Of a stretch of 64,000 nt of DNA, positions 34,409 through 43,533 are shown piece by piece. Made by a program: the position numbers and the translations under genes. The notes beneath the pieces were generated by a model. It had not been told where the DNA came from. It saw only the letters and a program-made list of their open reading frames with translations, and did not search any database. Position 1 is the first letter of the stretch, and each line of letters starts with the position of its first letter. The stretch is from assembly GCA_027592275.1 (NCBI GenBank), contig JAQCKF010000003.1:113132-177131 (forward strand), read 5' to 3'. This DNA is from Pseudomonadota bacterium. GTDB lineage: Bacteria > Pseudomonadota > Gammaproteobacteria > Pseudomonadales > Pseudohongiellaceae.

Positions 34409-36793
34409 TTAAGAACCCAGTCGATAGCGCAATTTTATAGCGATCGTATCAACAATCCTGTCATTCCATGACTGTTCGAGGAGATCCTGGAATGTATTGA
34501 AGGAATTGCTTGGCAAGTTGCTTCCCCGAGTATAGACCACGAATAAATCAGACAGTGGAGCGATCTGCCAGCGATATCTAGCTTGAAAGGTGAGACGGCT
34601 GATAACGAAATCGTCTGGAGTCGTATCAGGATTAGCCACCTGCTGCAGAAAATCTAAACTATTAGGATTTACCTGCCAGAAGCGATTTTCAAACGCCTTG
34701 ATAGCAGTCCATTGTGCGGTAAGTCTAAGTTGCTGAAACGCTGTTACGAAGTAATTCATCTCCAATCTAGGAGCCCATTGATGGGCTTCGAAGCTTGTGT
34801 AGTTACCACCACCTTTGTGTACCAGAAGCGCCTCCCTATCGGTGTAGTTTAGACTAAGATCGGTGGAGAAGCGGTCGTCAGGCCGCCACACGATGCCCGC
34901 TCCACTTTCTATTCTAGCCGGACCGAGTTCGTCCGTGTCTAAATTCAGACTGAGGTTGTAGGAGATCGACTCTGCTGGATTTGTGCTGTAGCGAACGTTT
35001 GCGCCCCACCGCTCGGGCAAACGAAAGTCGCCCGTGCCGCGCCCCAGCCTGTCATCAATGCGTCTAGGGAAATAGCGCAAACTGACGTCGAGGTTATCGT
35101 TGTTGAGATAATTGTAGTCACGATTTAGGAACAAGCCCATGCGCACTGGCTGTCCTGAAGTGTTCCATTGATTGGTAAAGAATACGCTGGTGGTTCTCTG
35201 GCGAAGTTCAGGAATATCGGATTCCGTTAAGAAATAGTTATAGTCCATATTCATCTGATCGTTTCGTGCCAAGAACCCAAGATCGGAAATATCCAATGTA
35301 TCGTCTATATAGGTAGAACGAAGCGTGTGTTGTGCTCCCCTGCGCGGGCGAAAACTCACATCGGCGAAACCACCGGTTCCAGTAACACCCTGTACATCAC
35401 TATGCATAAATTGACTGTCTACTATCCAGCGGCTGTCCGCTGAAAAATAATGAGCATCTATCGAATTAACAGTGGCATCGATCTCAGAATGGGAAACGTC
35501 TGTGCCCATCCAGCCCAATGCCCGACGACCACCCGCGCTGGTGTCCTCGTATAACACTCTAGCTATGGTGAAGTCACGTCCCTCAGCCTGCAAATTAACT
35601 CGAGAGCCATCAGCAAGTGTGCCCCGAATTTCGCTATCGTCTTCTGAGGCGAGTAAGGTTCCATAGCGCCAGTTGCCATTCTGACCGGCCAGTTTTACTG
35701 CGCCCAAGAGCTCCGTGTTTCTACTTAAGTCTGTCGGCACTACGCTTACGTCACTTGGCACATCGTACAATGCAGCAGCACCTATACGGCGCGTGTTTAA
35801 TAGCGAGATAGGGCCACCTGGGCCACCTCGACCAGAGGTGCGTGGCGAGGTATTGAAGATGTCCTGCCCTTCGAGGAAAAAGGAACGCCTCTCAGGAAAA
35901 AATACTTCAAACGCGGTCAAGTTGACCACCACATCGTCCGATTCAACATTACCGAAATCCGGATTCAATGTTGCTGACAAGAGTGTATTAGTCGTTGGCC
36001 TCCAGAAAATTTCAGTTCCAACTTTGAATTCGGTCTCGTTTGAAATATTGTCTACGACCGTCGAGGCAAAAGGGTAATAGGTAAGCTGTCTGCGTGGCTC
36101 TATGTCCCTGAGTTCGTATTTCTGGAACGCGGACAAATACTGATTCACGGTACGAGGTAGTGGTGGATTGGACCAGGCCTCGCCACCGAGATGCCCGACC
36201 TGCCGCTCGAAATAGAACCCGACCTGCCGCACATCTTCTACCTGAGGCAGCGGCATCATGGCCCAGGGAATGAAGTACTCCACGCTCCAACCGTCGTCCA
36301 ACGCCTGAGTGCGACCATTCCAGGATCCATCCCACTGCATGTTCATTTGACGTTCTGGGAGTAGCGATGCATCGGTCAATGAATCGCCGAGATTGATGCG
36401 TAGAAAATATCCGTACAGGCCGTCACCTGAAGCATCTATACCCACCACGAAGCCATCGCGATCAAGCTGTGTGTCTCTAGAGGTCATGCGCGCAACTAGT
36501 GTGCCGGGGGGTTGATAATTAATCGCCGAGATATAGATTCCCTGTTCGGTATAGAACATCCGAATATGGGTCTCGTAGACAGCGTCTGCCAGTGTGTCAG
36601 GATTGATGACCTTCATGCCGTCGATCACCGGCAAGTCATCCCAAACTGCCTCGTCGACGAATCCATCGAGATTAATATTGGCAACGCTTTCGTCTAAACG
36701 CGTCATCTGCGGTATAGATTGTTGAGCTAGAAGTGGCCATGACAGCAAGCAGAGGGATAGACCGAGGCAATCGCGCCAGAAGGTAACTTTCAT
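34409..36793 (-). CDS. DUF5916-family outer-membrane protein with CBM9-like domain
   Basis: This 794-residue protein has a signal peptide (LGLSLCLLSWPLLAQQ), an N-terminal domain like carbohydrate-binding family 9 (NLDGFVDEAVWDDLPVIDG, about residues 38-220) and a long, strand-rich C-terminal part, the DUF5916 arrangement, with FEVFFPERRSFFLEGQDIFNTS as a marker block. The C-terminal half has alternating aromatic and polar residues and probably makes an outer-membrane beta-barrel. Biochemical role unknown to me; many homologues lie near peptidase or transport genes, and here a large peptidase stands upstream. ATG at 36793 is preceded by AGTGAAAAA. Confidence 0.85.
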   Translation of the reverse strand: MKVTFWRDCLGLSLCLLSWPLLAQQSIPQMTRLDESVANINLDGFVDEAVWDDLPVIDGMKVINPDTLADAVYETHIRMFYTEQGIYISAINYQPPGTLVARMTSRDTQLDRDGFVVGIDASGDGLYGYFLRINLGDSLTDASLLPERQMNMQWDGSWNGRTQALDDGWSVEYFIPWAMMPLPQVEDVRQVGFYFERQVGHLGGEAWSNPPLPRTVNQYLSAFQKYELRDIEPRRQLTYYPFASTVVDNISNETEFKVGTEIFWRPTTNTLLSATLNPDFGNVESDDVVVNLTAFEVFFPERRSFFLEGQDIFNTSPRTSGRGGPGGPISLLNTRRIGAAALYDVPSDVSVVPTDLSRNTELLGAVKLAGQNGNWRYGTLLASEDDSEIRGTLADGSRVNLQAEGRDFTIARVLYEDTSAGGRRALGWMGTDVSHSEIDATVNSIDAHYFSADSRWIVDSQFMHSDVQGVTGTGGFADVSFRPRRGAQHTLRSTYIDDTLDISDLGFLARNDQMNMDYNYFLTESDIPELRQRTTSVFFTNQWNTSGQPVRMGLFLNRDYNYLNNDNLDVSLRYFPRRIDDRLGRGTGDFRLPERWGANVRYSTNPAESISYNLSLNLDTDELGPARIESGAGIVWRPDDRFSTDLSLNYTDREALLVHKGGGNYTSFEAHQWAPRLEMNYFVTAFQQLRLTAQWTAIKAFENRFWQVNPNSLDFLQQVANPDTTPDDFVISRLTFQARYRWQIAPLSDLFVVYTRGSNLPSNSFNTFQDLLEQSWNDRIVDTIAIKLRYRLGS

Positions 36794-37085
36794 TTTTTCA
36801 CTCTACGGTGGCTTTTCATCACTGCGACCAATACTAGCTCGGGCAGGCGGGATAATAAGGAAATCACTATATCCTATCCATTTCAAGAATTAACAATCGG
36901 AAACAAATAGTCACAAGTTTACGCTAGATGCAGCGCTGCCTCTTTAGGGCCTAGCGGGTCAAAATTAGTTATTTGCCATATTTCGTCACTATTGACCTGC
37001 AATCTGCCTTTATTCGGCCCATCGCTTGTCAGATTACTGCGTTGTAATACACGCTAATCTACTATCAATTGCTAAGGAGTATCCG

Positions 37086-37235
37086 GTGAAACTGTTCAAG
37101 AAGACTCAAAATTGTCTATTCGTTGAGGAAGAGAGGTATAAATGGGCCACGAAGAAATCTGCCATGAGTCGTCATCTGATTACAGTATCTGTGCTGTGTC
37201 TGCTTGCAGCATTTCTCTTTAGTACGCTGCGCTAG
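37086..37235 (+). CDS. Small tail-anchored membrane protein, 49 residues
   Basis: A GTG at 37086 with AAGGAG at seven bases (CTAAGGAGTATCCG) starts a short frame KLFKKTQNCLFVEEERYKWA that ends in one hydrophobic helix (LITVSVLCLLAAFLFSTL). A longer in-frame start at 37026 has no ribosome site. A strong Shine-Dalgarno and helix make this a credible small membrane protein, unannotated by length-based gene callers. Its TAG at 37233-37235 shares the four bases CTAG with the stop of the convergent peptidase gene. Function unknown. Confidence 0.55.
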   Translation: MKLFKKTQNCLFVEEERYKWATKKSAMSRHLITVSVLCLLAAFLFSTLR

Positions 37236-40200
37236 CGCGCTTGCAGGACGGCCTCTGCCGTTAGCCGCTGATCGCCGCGCTGAATATCCAAGCGCACGGT
37301 ATCGCCAGGTGCTGATTCCCTAAGCAGATTGGAATAGACCTGTAGATCGGTCATAGTTTGCTCATTGTAGTTGAGCAGAATATCTCCAGAGCGCAGACCG
37401 GCCTGTTCCGCAGCACCGCCTGGAGTAACATCACTTAGTCGCACACCAACACCAGAAAAAGCGAAATCTGGCACCGTACCTAGGCTCGCAGATCGCTCTC
37501 CACTTGCCCCGCTGACTCTCGAGCGCACTTGAACCTGCGCACCAGCAAGTGTCACCCGCAGCGGTTCAGTATTGTCGGCGAGATAAACCACAGCCTCTTC
37601 TAGCCAGAGTGCCACATCAGCCATGCCGGCCAGATCGAGCATGTCTGCGGTATCACTCAATTGATGATAATCCTCATGCACGCCGCTAAACAGATGGATG
37701 GCAGGTATGCCTGCATTCAGAAAGCTCACATGATCGCTGCTAGCAATCGTGTTGGCGGGAAAGTTGGAATTTACACCAATAGTGAACCCGATACCTTGTG
37801 CCATGAAGGGCCACTCATAGGCGCTATCGGTAGCGAATACTTGCAGATCTCGGCCATCGAGACGCCCCACAGCGTCCATATTAATCATAGCGTAGAAGTC
37901 TGAGGCGCTGAAACCGACGGGTGGATTGTCTACAAAATATTTTGAGCCGAGTAAGCCGGATTCTTCTCCGCTGAATGCAACGAAAATAATTGGTCTCTGC
38001 GGCGTAAAAGCGCGGACGAGCTGACTCGCTACTTCTATCAACGTGGCGATACCCGCCGCGTTGTCATCTGCCCCTGGGAAATGACGACCAGATTGTGAAT
38101 CGATACCTAGGTGATCATAGTGTGCCGCGATAATCACAGGCTCACTACTTAGCGACCGGTTCACACCCGGAATCATGCCGACGATATTCGCCATCTTGAC
38201 ACTGCCTTTTCCAGCAACGCTTTCATTCCATTCTTGACTATAGGTTCCATTAATTGTCTGTAGTCCGGCGGCTCGAAATTGTCCTACAATGTATTGCGCA
38301 GCCAGATCGATACCCTCTGTCCCTAACCCTCTACCCTGAAACTCTACGGAACTTAGTTCTGTCGCGTGTTCTTTCAGCTGATCAATCCTATACTTCGAAG
38401 GGAGTACAGTAAGCGGTTCCTGCACAGGTAGATTCTCGAAATTCACCGCGGCCTGAATACCTGGCTTGACCCATTGCATTGGTGAATCCGGACTCGACCA
38501 AACCCCTTTTACATCGTTCTTAGGTTCATCGCCCAAGAAACTCAGATAGGAATATTTCCCGTAATGCGGCAGCTTCTCTATCATTCCGGGCATCGCTATC
38601 ATCTGATCTACATCGATGAAGCCCAAGGCGAGGTCCGAATTGGCTGGATGGCGAGCAACTAGCACACTGCTTCTGTCTGCAAACTCTACATCTGTTCCAC
38701 CCATTAGGATTCCCGCTGGACTCATCTGAACCCCATACAATTCACTCGCAGCGAATGCAGATTGTGCGAAGGGATTGTTACGTCCGAGCACCCACACCGA
38801 TCGATCCTGCGGCAGTTCTGCGATGTCTTCTGCGTTTACTATCTGCGCATCGACACCCGCGGCGAAGGACTCAACCATCAGCGCCCAATGCTGTCGGTTC
38901 GCTTGCGGCAATACGAAGCTGATGGTCTGGGCTCCGAATAGTTCACCGATAGTGGGAGGCGTCTCTTTCCTATCCAAAGTCCTGAACACATCGAAGTAGG
39001 GGTCGACTAATACGGCCTGCAGTTGATCGTAGTTATCTGCCATGACGCCTTCGAGGCGCTGAGTAATATCGATGTCATAGATTTCCGGAATATCGTTTCC
39101 TTCGTAATAGAGTGCAACTGGAACTCTAAGTGCATAAGGATCTTCTGTCTGAATCTGCGCGAACATTATTCGAGCACGATCACCAATGACCTCTTCCACT
39201 GAGATAGATAACTCTGGCGCGCCAGTTCGATCAATCCATTGACTGAAGAAGCCACTAAGGTCCAAGCCACTTAAATTGGTAAAATGTAGCGAAATATCTT
39301 CGAATGTCGCACGCTTGAATTTGTAGTCCTCATAGAACTGCCGCAACCCTGCCAGAAACAATTCATCGCCTAACTGAATTCGAAGCATATGCCAGAGCAT
39401 AAGGGTCTTGCCATAGCCGACGGCTTGAGATGCCGCTGAGTTACGCGAGGTAAATTGTGAGAGAGGAAAGTCTGCACCATCGGCGACGTAGTTCTTGTAC
39501 CTTGCCAGCATTTCTTTTCGATACTCATGCCCTAAGCCATCCATTTCTCGAAAGAGATGATCGGCAAGATAAGCCGTTAAGCCTTCACTCCAGTTTCCTG
39601 TCTCGTAATCAGGATAGACTCCGTTGCCCCACCAGTTATGTAGAATTTCATGCGGGTAGGAAGACTCGAGTATGAAGGGGAAACGAATCACCTGTTCACC
39701 GAGGAGCGTAAACGATGGCATCCCGTATCCGGTTTCCCAGAAATTTTCGATAAGCGCGAATTTGCTATAGGGATATTCGCCTAGCAGTGGTTCGTATAGA
39801 GCCAGGTAGCGCCCTGTCGCATCCATGTATTTTGTTGCTAGGTCCGGATCGGGTGTTCGCAGGTAAGCAAGAACCTCAACATCATCTGCTTGCTGTGAAT
39901 ATTCGGTAAAATTGGCCGCGATCAGATAGACCTCTTCCATGGGCTGATCGCTTCGCCAGCCATTGCCACCAAGGCGATCGCCTTGGCTAACCGCTGTCCA
40001 GCTGTTCGCTGAATCGGCGAACTCTACCTGTACTTCAAAACTGATCAGGTCGCCGCCGAAGTCTGCAACCCAGGCGCTGCCCTTGTTTAGATAGACACCC
40101 TGCTCGCCAATTATGCCCGAACTCTGAGCAAAGCTCTGCGCATACTCGGCGCTTGTCTGCTCGGCGTTATCGAAGATCGTCCCGCTATAGATAAGAACTA

Positions 40201-40600
40201 GCTGATTTGAATTTCTGCGAGGCGAACTAATACTGTACACGGTCGTTGCAGCGGCTAGAGCCCCGGTATTGTTTATTCCCGGTACATCTGCTTGCGGGTC
40301 GGTTGCAAGAGCTTGTAGGCGTCTGGGATTATTAGTGATGCGAAGATTGCTGTTCAACGAGAAGCGTAGTGGCGAGGCAAGTATCGAATCCGACAGGGTA
40401 ATGGTGTCTTCTACCCAGAGTGATTGGTTCTGTGGATCGAGGGTCACCTTAAGACTATGGTGGACAAGCGCGGGCTCACTCTCCACAGCATCGACAACCT
40501 GCGCCGATGCAGAACCCCCTATCAATAAGAGCGCGTAGCACAGGCTTAAACTAACAGTGACCGTTCGATGCAACACGCTTTGTGAAATCCTGTTTGTCAT
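37232..40600 (-). CDS. Exported M1-M28-PDZ three-domain metallopeptidase
   Basis: This 1122-residue exported protein joins two zinc peptidase families. Residues 35-560 are M1-like: HEILHNWWG (317-325) and the zinc glutamate in NWSEGLTAYLADH, but GAMEN is replaced by GYGMPSF. The second part (about 700-1020) is M28: AAHYDHLG, PGADDNAAGIATL, SGEESGLLGS, INMDAVGR and SSDHVSFLNAGIPAIHLFSG supply the usual ligands. A C-terminal PDZ-like domain (about 1030-1120: GVGVRLSDVTPGGAAEQAGLRSGDILL) follows. A signal peptide ends SASAQ. It would be a periplasmic or secreted aminopeptidase with two active centres. A start at ATG 40600 fits. Confidence 0.92.
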   Translation of the reverse strand: MTNRISQSVLHRTVTVSLSLCYALLLIGGSASAQVVDAVESEPALVHHSLKVTLDPQNQSLWVEDTITLSDSILASPLRFSLNSNLRITNNPRRLQALATDPQADVPGINNTGALAAATTVYSISSPRRNSNQLVLIYSGTIFDNAEQTSAEYAQSFAQSSGIIGEQGVYLNKGSAWVADFGGDLISFEVQVEFADSANSWTAVSQGDRLGGNGWRSDQPMEEVYLIAANFTEYSQQADDVEVLAYLRTPDPDLATKYMDATGRYLALYEPLLGEYPYSKFALIENFWETGYGMPSFTLLGEQVIRFPFILESSYPHEILHNWWGNGVYPDYETGNWSEGLTAYLADHLFREMDGLGHEYRKEMLARYKNYVADGADFPLSQFTSRNSAASQAVGYGKTLMLWHMLRIQLGDELFLAGLRQFYEDYKFKRATFEDISLHFTNLSGLDLSGFFSQWIDRTGAPELSISVEEVIGDRARIMFAQIQTEDPYALRVPVALYYEGNDIPEIYDIDITQRLEGVMADNYDQLQAVLVDPYFDVFRTLDRKETPPTIGELFGAQTISFVLPQANRQHWALMVESFAAGVDAQIVNAEDIAELPQDRSVWVLGRNNPFAQSAFAASELYGVQMSPAGILMGGTDVEFADRSSVLVARHPANSDLALGFIDVDQMIAMPGMIEKLPHYGKYSYLSFLGDEPKNDVKGVWSSPDSPMQWVKPGIQAAVNFENLPVQEPLTVLPSKYRIDQLKEHATELSSVEFQGRGLGTEGIDLAAQYIVGQFRAAGLQTINGTYSQEWNESVAGKGSVKMANIVGMIPGVNRSLSSEPVIIAAHYDHLGIDSQSGRHFPGADDNAAGIATLIEVASQLVRAFTPQRPIIFVAFSGEESGLLGSKYFVDNPPVGFSASDFYAMINMDAVGRLDGRDLQVFATDSAYEWPFMAQGIGFTIGVNSNFPANTIASSDHVSFLNAGIPAIHLFSGVHEDYHQLSDTADMLDLAGMADVALWLEEAVVYLADNTEPLRVTLAGAQVQVRSRVSGASGERSASLGTVPDFAFSGVGVRLSDVTPGGAAEQAGLRSGDILLNYNEQTMTDLQVYSNLLRESAPGDTVRLDIQRGDQRLTAEAVLQAR

Positions 40601-40633
40601 AACATTTTTAGAGACTAAGTAGCGCGACTAGGA

Positions 40634-41854
40634 TTAAAGCCCCAACAGCTCCAGTGCTTGTTTGTGATTCCAATCGCTCATGTGGATCTGCGAAGTTCCA
40701 TCAGCAGTTCGCGTAGTACTCCAGGCCAACTGACTTCCATCGGGTGAGAACACCGGAAGGATATCTGTGCCTGCAGTATTGGTTACCCGAACTGGGGGAT
40801 TCATTCCTACCGGGTCTATCATGAACAGTTCAAAATTCGCATTACCAAGGATATTGCTGGAATAGATAATATAGTCGCCGCTTGGATGATAGTACGGGCC
40901 CCAGGAGACCATCGCGTCTGCGGTCAATTGGCGCTGACCACTTCCATCGACATTCATAGTCCAGATCTCCGCGGAGTTACCGTCTGGATTGAAGCGACGC
41001 CACACAACCTTGTTATTGTCTGGGCTAAAGAAAGGGCCACCATCGTAGCCGGGCGAATGAGTAATCTGCCTAACGTTCGAACCGTCTGCATCCATTAGAT
41101 AGAGGTCCATGAAATACGAGGCGTCGTCGTCAAAAAGTTTTTGCTCGGCCTGACTCAAGTTGCGCTGATAGGCCTCACGGTTTGACGCGAATAGAATCTG
41201 ACTACCATCTGCTGAATAGGAGCCCTCGGCGTCATAACCATCGATATTGGTAAGATTGACTAGATTGTTGCCATTGCTATCTGCCTGATAGATATCGTAG
41301 TGGCGGTCGTAATCCCAGCCATAGGGCCGACTGATACCACTGTTGCGTATGGAAATCTCCTGAACCTGTTTAGCGCGTGCATCTGGGTCCTCGTGCGTAG
41401 AGGAAAACATCACCATATCCAGAGTCGGATGAATCCATGAACAAGTAGTAAGGCCAATCCCAGGAGATACTTTTTGTGAGCTGCCATCTGCTAGATTCAA
41501 GACATATATCTGATAGAAGGGATTGTCTCCAACGGTCTCGCTCTGGTAGATGAAGCGATCACCATCTGCACTGAAATAACCCTCTCCAGAACGCAGACTG
41601 CCTTCTATCAACTGATGGGTATTAGAGAGTAACTGATTTTCATTGTTACTCTGTATTGATGCGTCTGCAGGCGCAGGTGCAGGTGCAGGTGCAGAATAGC
41701 TCGCGGCGGCCACGCCATCAGGCTGACTGGGTGCGCTTGCGTCAGCACTTGTATCCTGAGCTGCAGCCAAGATGGAAAATCCAAGATAGCCGGACAATAT
41801 AAAACTAGTCGCGACCAGAGTCTTAATGAGTTGTTCTCCAGAGATATTATTCAT
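40634..41854 (-). CDS. TolB-like PD40 beta-propeller protein, exported
   Basis: This 406-residue protein carries a hydrophobic leader (FILSGYLGFSILAAAQDTS), a Pro-Ala spacer (SAPAPAPAPADAS) coded by a short GGTGCA-type repeat, and repeated TolB/PD40 units, such as EGYFSADGDRFIYQS, DGSQILFASNREAYQRN, FFSPDNNKVVWRRF, VDGSGQRQLT and FSPDGSQLAWSTTR. It resembles TolB-like propellers and the propeller of dipeptidyl peptidases, but has no peptidase domain. Its gene stands 33 bases upstream of the peptidase gene, in the same direction, so the two may be cotranscribed and the propeller could help the peptidase. The role is inferred only. Confidence 0.83.
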   Translation of the reverse strand: MNNISGEQLIKTLVATSFILSGYLGFSILAAAQDTSADASAPSQPDGVAAASYSAPAPAPAPADASIQSNNENQLLSNTHQLIEGSLRSGEGYFSADGDRFIYQSETVGDNPFYQIYVLNLADGSSQKVSPGIGLTTCSWIHPTLDMVMFSSTHEDPDARAKQVQEISIRNSGISRPYGWDYDRHYDIYQADSNGNNLVNLTNIDGYDAEGSYSADGSQILFASNREAYQRNLSQAEQKLFDDDASYFMDLYLMDADGSNVRQITHSPGYDGGPFFSPDNNKVVWRRFNPDGNSAEIWTMNVDGSGQRQLTADAMVSWGPYYHPSGDYIIYSSNILGNANFELFMIDPVGMNPPVRVTNTAGTDILPVFSPDGSQLAWSTTRTADGTSQIHMSDWNHKQALELLGL

Positions 41855-41925
41855 GGCGATGTCCAGTCTAAAAATTGCTTCGTAGTTTTCGTCGTTGAGT
41901 CTTTTCTATTTCGGTCAACTGCACG

Positions 41926-42924
41926 CTAACCGAAACGAAAATTTTGCTGTTGAGGAAACACGCCAAACAGGCCGCCCGTGTGGATGAAAACCACATTTTT
42001 TGCGCCACGAAGCGCGCCCGCGTCTCCTTTTTGCAGCTCCGTTACCATGCCATGAAAGGCTTTTCCTGTATAGACTGGGTCTAAAAAAATGCCCTCGCTA
42101 CTGGCTAACTCGGCAATGCTATCAAAAATCTCAGGGCCTGCAACTCCATAGCCGGGACCTACATAGCCCTCTACAGTTCTAATCTTCATCTTATCCTCAT
42201 CGAATTCTTGATTGTATCGTTGCTTCCAGAGCGTCACATCTTCACGAATTTTCTTCTCGAAGTAGGCGGCATCGTCGCTGACATTAAAAGCTACTACCTG
42301 ACTCCCCATTCCGAGTAATTCTCCGCCGACAATCAATCCTCCCTGCGTTCCTCCAGATCCAGTAGCGGTAACTATATATTCTGGCTCCATCTTCAGGTCT
42401 TGAAAATTTTGCTTTAACTCTTCGCTCGCCTTTATATAGCCCCATAGCCCAACTTCATCGCTAGCTCCGACTGGAATAAAGAAAGCCTTTCGGTCCTGAG
42501 AAGCATAGAGGGCCTGTAATTCTGTCGCTAAGTCTTCATGTCCGCGCCATTGACCCTGACTCAAGTAACTGATCTGGGCTCCGCAGAGATAGTCCATTAG
42601 CAAGTTACCTTCTGGCATGTCAGGTTTCTCACCGCGAAGGATAAGATGTACTTTCATACCTAATCGCGCGCCCAGCACGGCGGTAGCTCGACAATGATTC
42701 GATTGGATGCCGCCGCAAGTGATCAAGGTGTCACATGATTGATTCTGGGCCTCAGCAATACAGAACTCTAGTTTCCGTATCTTATTCCCAGAAACTTCGG
42801 TGCCAGTGAGTTCGTCACGCTTGATCCAGATAGTTGTATCTTTAAAACGCTTGGAAAATCTTTCCAGCTTTGTAATAGGTGTGGGCAATTGTGCGAGTTC
42901 TATTCTTGCCGGCCATTTGATCAT
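41926..42924 (-). CDS. dcyD: D-cysteine desulfhydrase / ACC deaminase-family PLP enzyme
   Basis: This 332-residue PLP-dependent enzyme belongs to the group of D-cysteine desulfhydrase and 1-aminocyclopropane-1-carboxylate deaminase. The PLP lysine is in ELTGTEVSGNKIRKLEFC, the phosphate- and cofactor-binding block TLITCGGIQSNHCRATA follows, and TATGSGGTQGGLIVG is the glycine-rich loop. Both activities eliminate ammonia from small amino acids; which one is present cannot be told by eye, and D-cysteine desulfhydrase is the more common in this class. Cytoplasmic. It follows the Mo operon after a terminator, so it has its own transcript. Start ATG 42924. Confidence 0.85.
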   Translation of the reverse strand: MIKWPARIELAQLPTPITKLERFSKRFKDTTIWIKRDELTGTEVSGNKIRKLEFCIAEAQNQSCDTLITCGGIQSNHCRATAVLGARLGMKVHLILRGEKPDMPEGNLLMDYLCGAQISYLSQGQWRGHEDLATELQALYASQDRKAFFIPVGASDEVGLWGYIKASEELKQNFQDLKMEPEYIVTATGSGGTQGGLIVGGELLGMGSQVVAFNVSDDAAYFEKKIREDVTLWKQRYNQEFDEDKMKIRTVEGYVGPGYGVAGPEIFDSIAELASSEGIFLDPVYTGKAFHGMVTELQKGDAGALRGAKNVVFIHTGGLFGVFPQQQNFRFG

Positions 42925-42952
42925 TTGAAACGTCTCTGATTAATCTGAGTTA

Positions 42953-42992
42953 AAAAACAAAAAACGGAACAAGAGCTAGTCCGATTCCGTTT
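42953..42992 (-). terminator. Terminator of the Mo-hydroxylase operon
   Basis: AAACGGAA (42962-42969) pairs with TTCCGTTT (42985-42992). Read leftward the hairpin is followed by TTTTTTGTTTTTT. It lies between the last gene of the molybdenum operon and the desulfhydrase gene, both on the minus strand. Confidence 0.8.
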
Positions 42993-43063
42993 CTGCGTAG
43001 TTTCATCCTGATAGCCCAGCGAACGGCTTCAGAACAATCTTAGGCTGCTTTTTTGTCTTGGGT

Positions 43064-43477
43064 TTACTTCTTAGTTGCGTCGTAAGTCTCAACACCGCCA
43101 GCTGCAGGGGCCGAGGCCTTTGCAGTATCGAGTGGCTTCAAGGCTTCGCTGTACAGAAACAAATCTGTGAGCACGGCGCGAAGGTGAATGGACGCGTTTA
43201 GATTGTCCACGATCTCCGACCCAATTTTTTCTTGACTAAGAATGAAACGGATAGCAGCTCCAGCATTTCGGCAATCGCTAGCAATTACTTGCTCGAAATC
43301 ATCCTTGCTCTCAGAAAAAGCCGTCGATATGTTTTTCATCCCGACTGAAATTCCTTCGATGATGGGCCTAGCATGTGGACCCGGTCCCGTCTCATTTTGT
43401 GCAGGTCGTCCCTGAGCGGCAAAAGCCAACAGGAACTCGTAGCCAGATTCTATGGCTTCTATATCGTCTTCTATCAC
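43064..43477 (-). CDS. Small unknown protein at the end of the Mo-hydroxylase operon
   Basis: This 137-residue soluble protein starts with GTG and is mostly helical: EDDIEAIESGYEFLLAFAAQG, GISVGMKNISTAFSESKDDFEQVI, FLYSEALKPLD, with an Ala-rich tail. No signal peptide, no membrane segment and a single cysteine (SDCRNAGAA). I do not recognise the family. It lies 56 bases after the cytochrome b gene in the same direction and before the operon terminator, so it is probably cotranscribed and may help assemble or regulate the Mo enzyme. That role is inference. Confidence 0.65.
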   Translation of the reverse strand: MIEDDIEAIESGYEFLLAFAAQGRPAQNETGPGPHARPIIEGISVGMKNISTAFSESKDDFEQVIASDCRNAGAAIRFILSQEKIGSEIVDNLNASIHLRAVLTDLFLYSEALKPLDTAKASAPAAGGVETYDATKK

Positions 43478-43533
43478 AGCGTTTTACTCGTTAGTCGTTT
43501 TCAGGTTCGTATCAAAAAGCGATACGAAGGGAT

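Noticed and set aside
36012..36335. 107-residue minus-strand frame inside the DUF5916-like gene
   Set aside because: It lies in a different frame of the same strand within a well-defined larger gene.
41670..41700. GGTGCA-type repeat as a regulatory or mobile repeat
   Set aside because: It codes the Pro-Ala spacer of the TolB-like protein and is a normal low-complexity linker.
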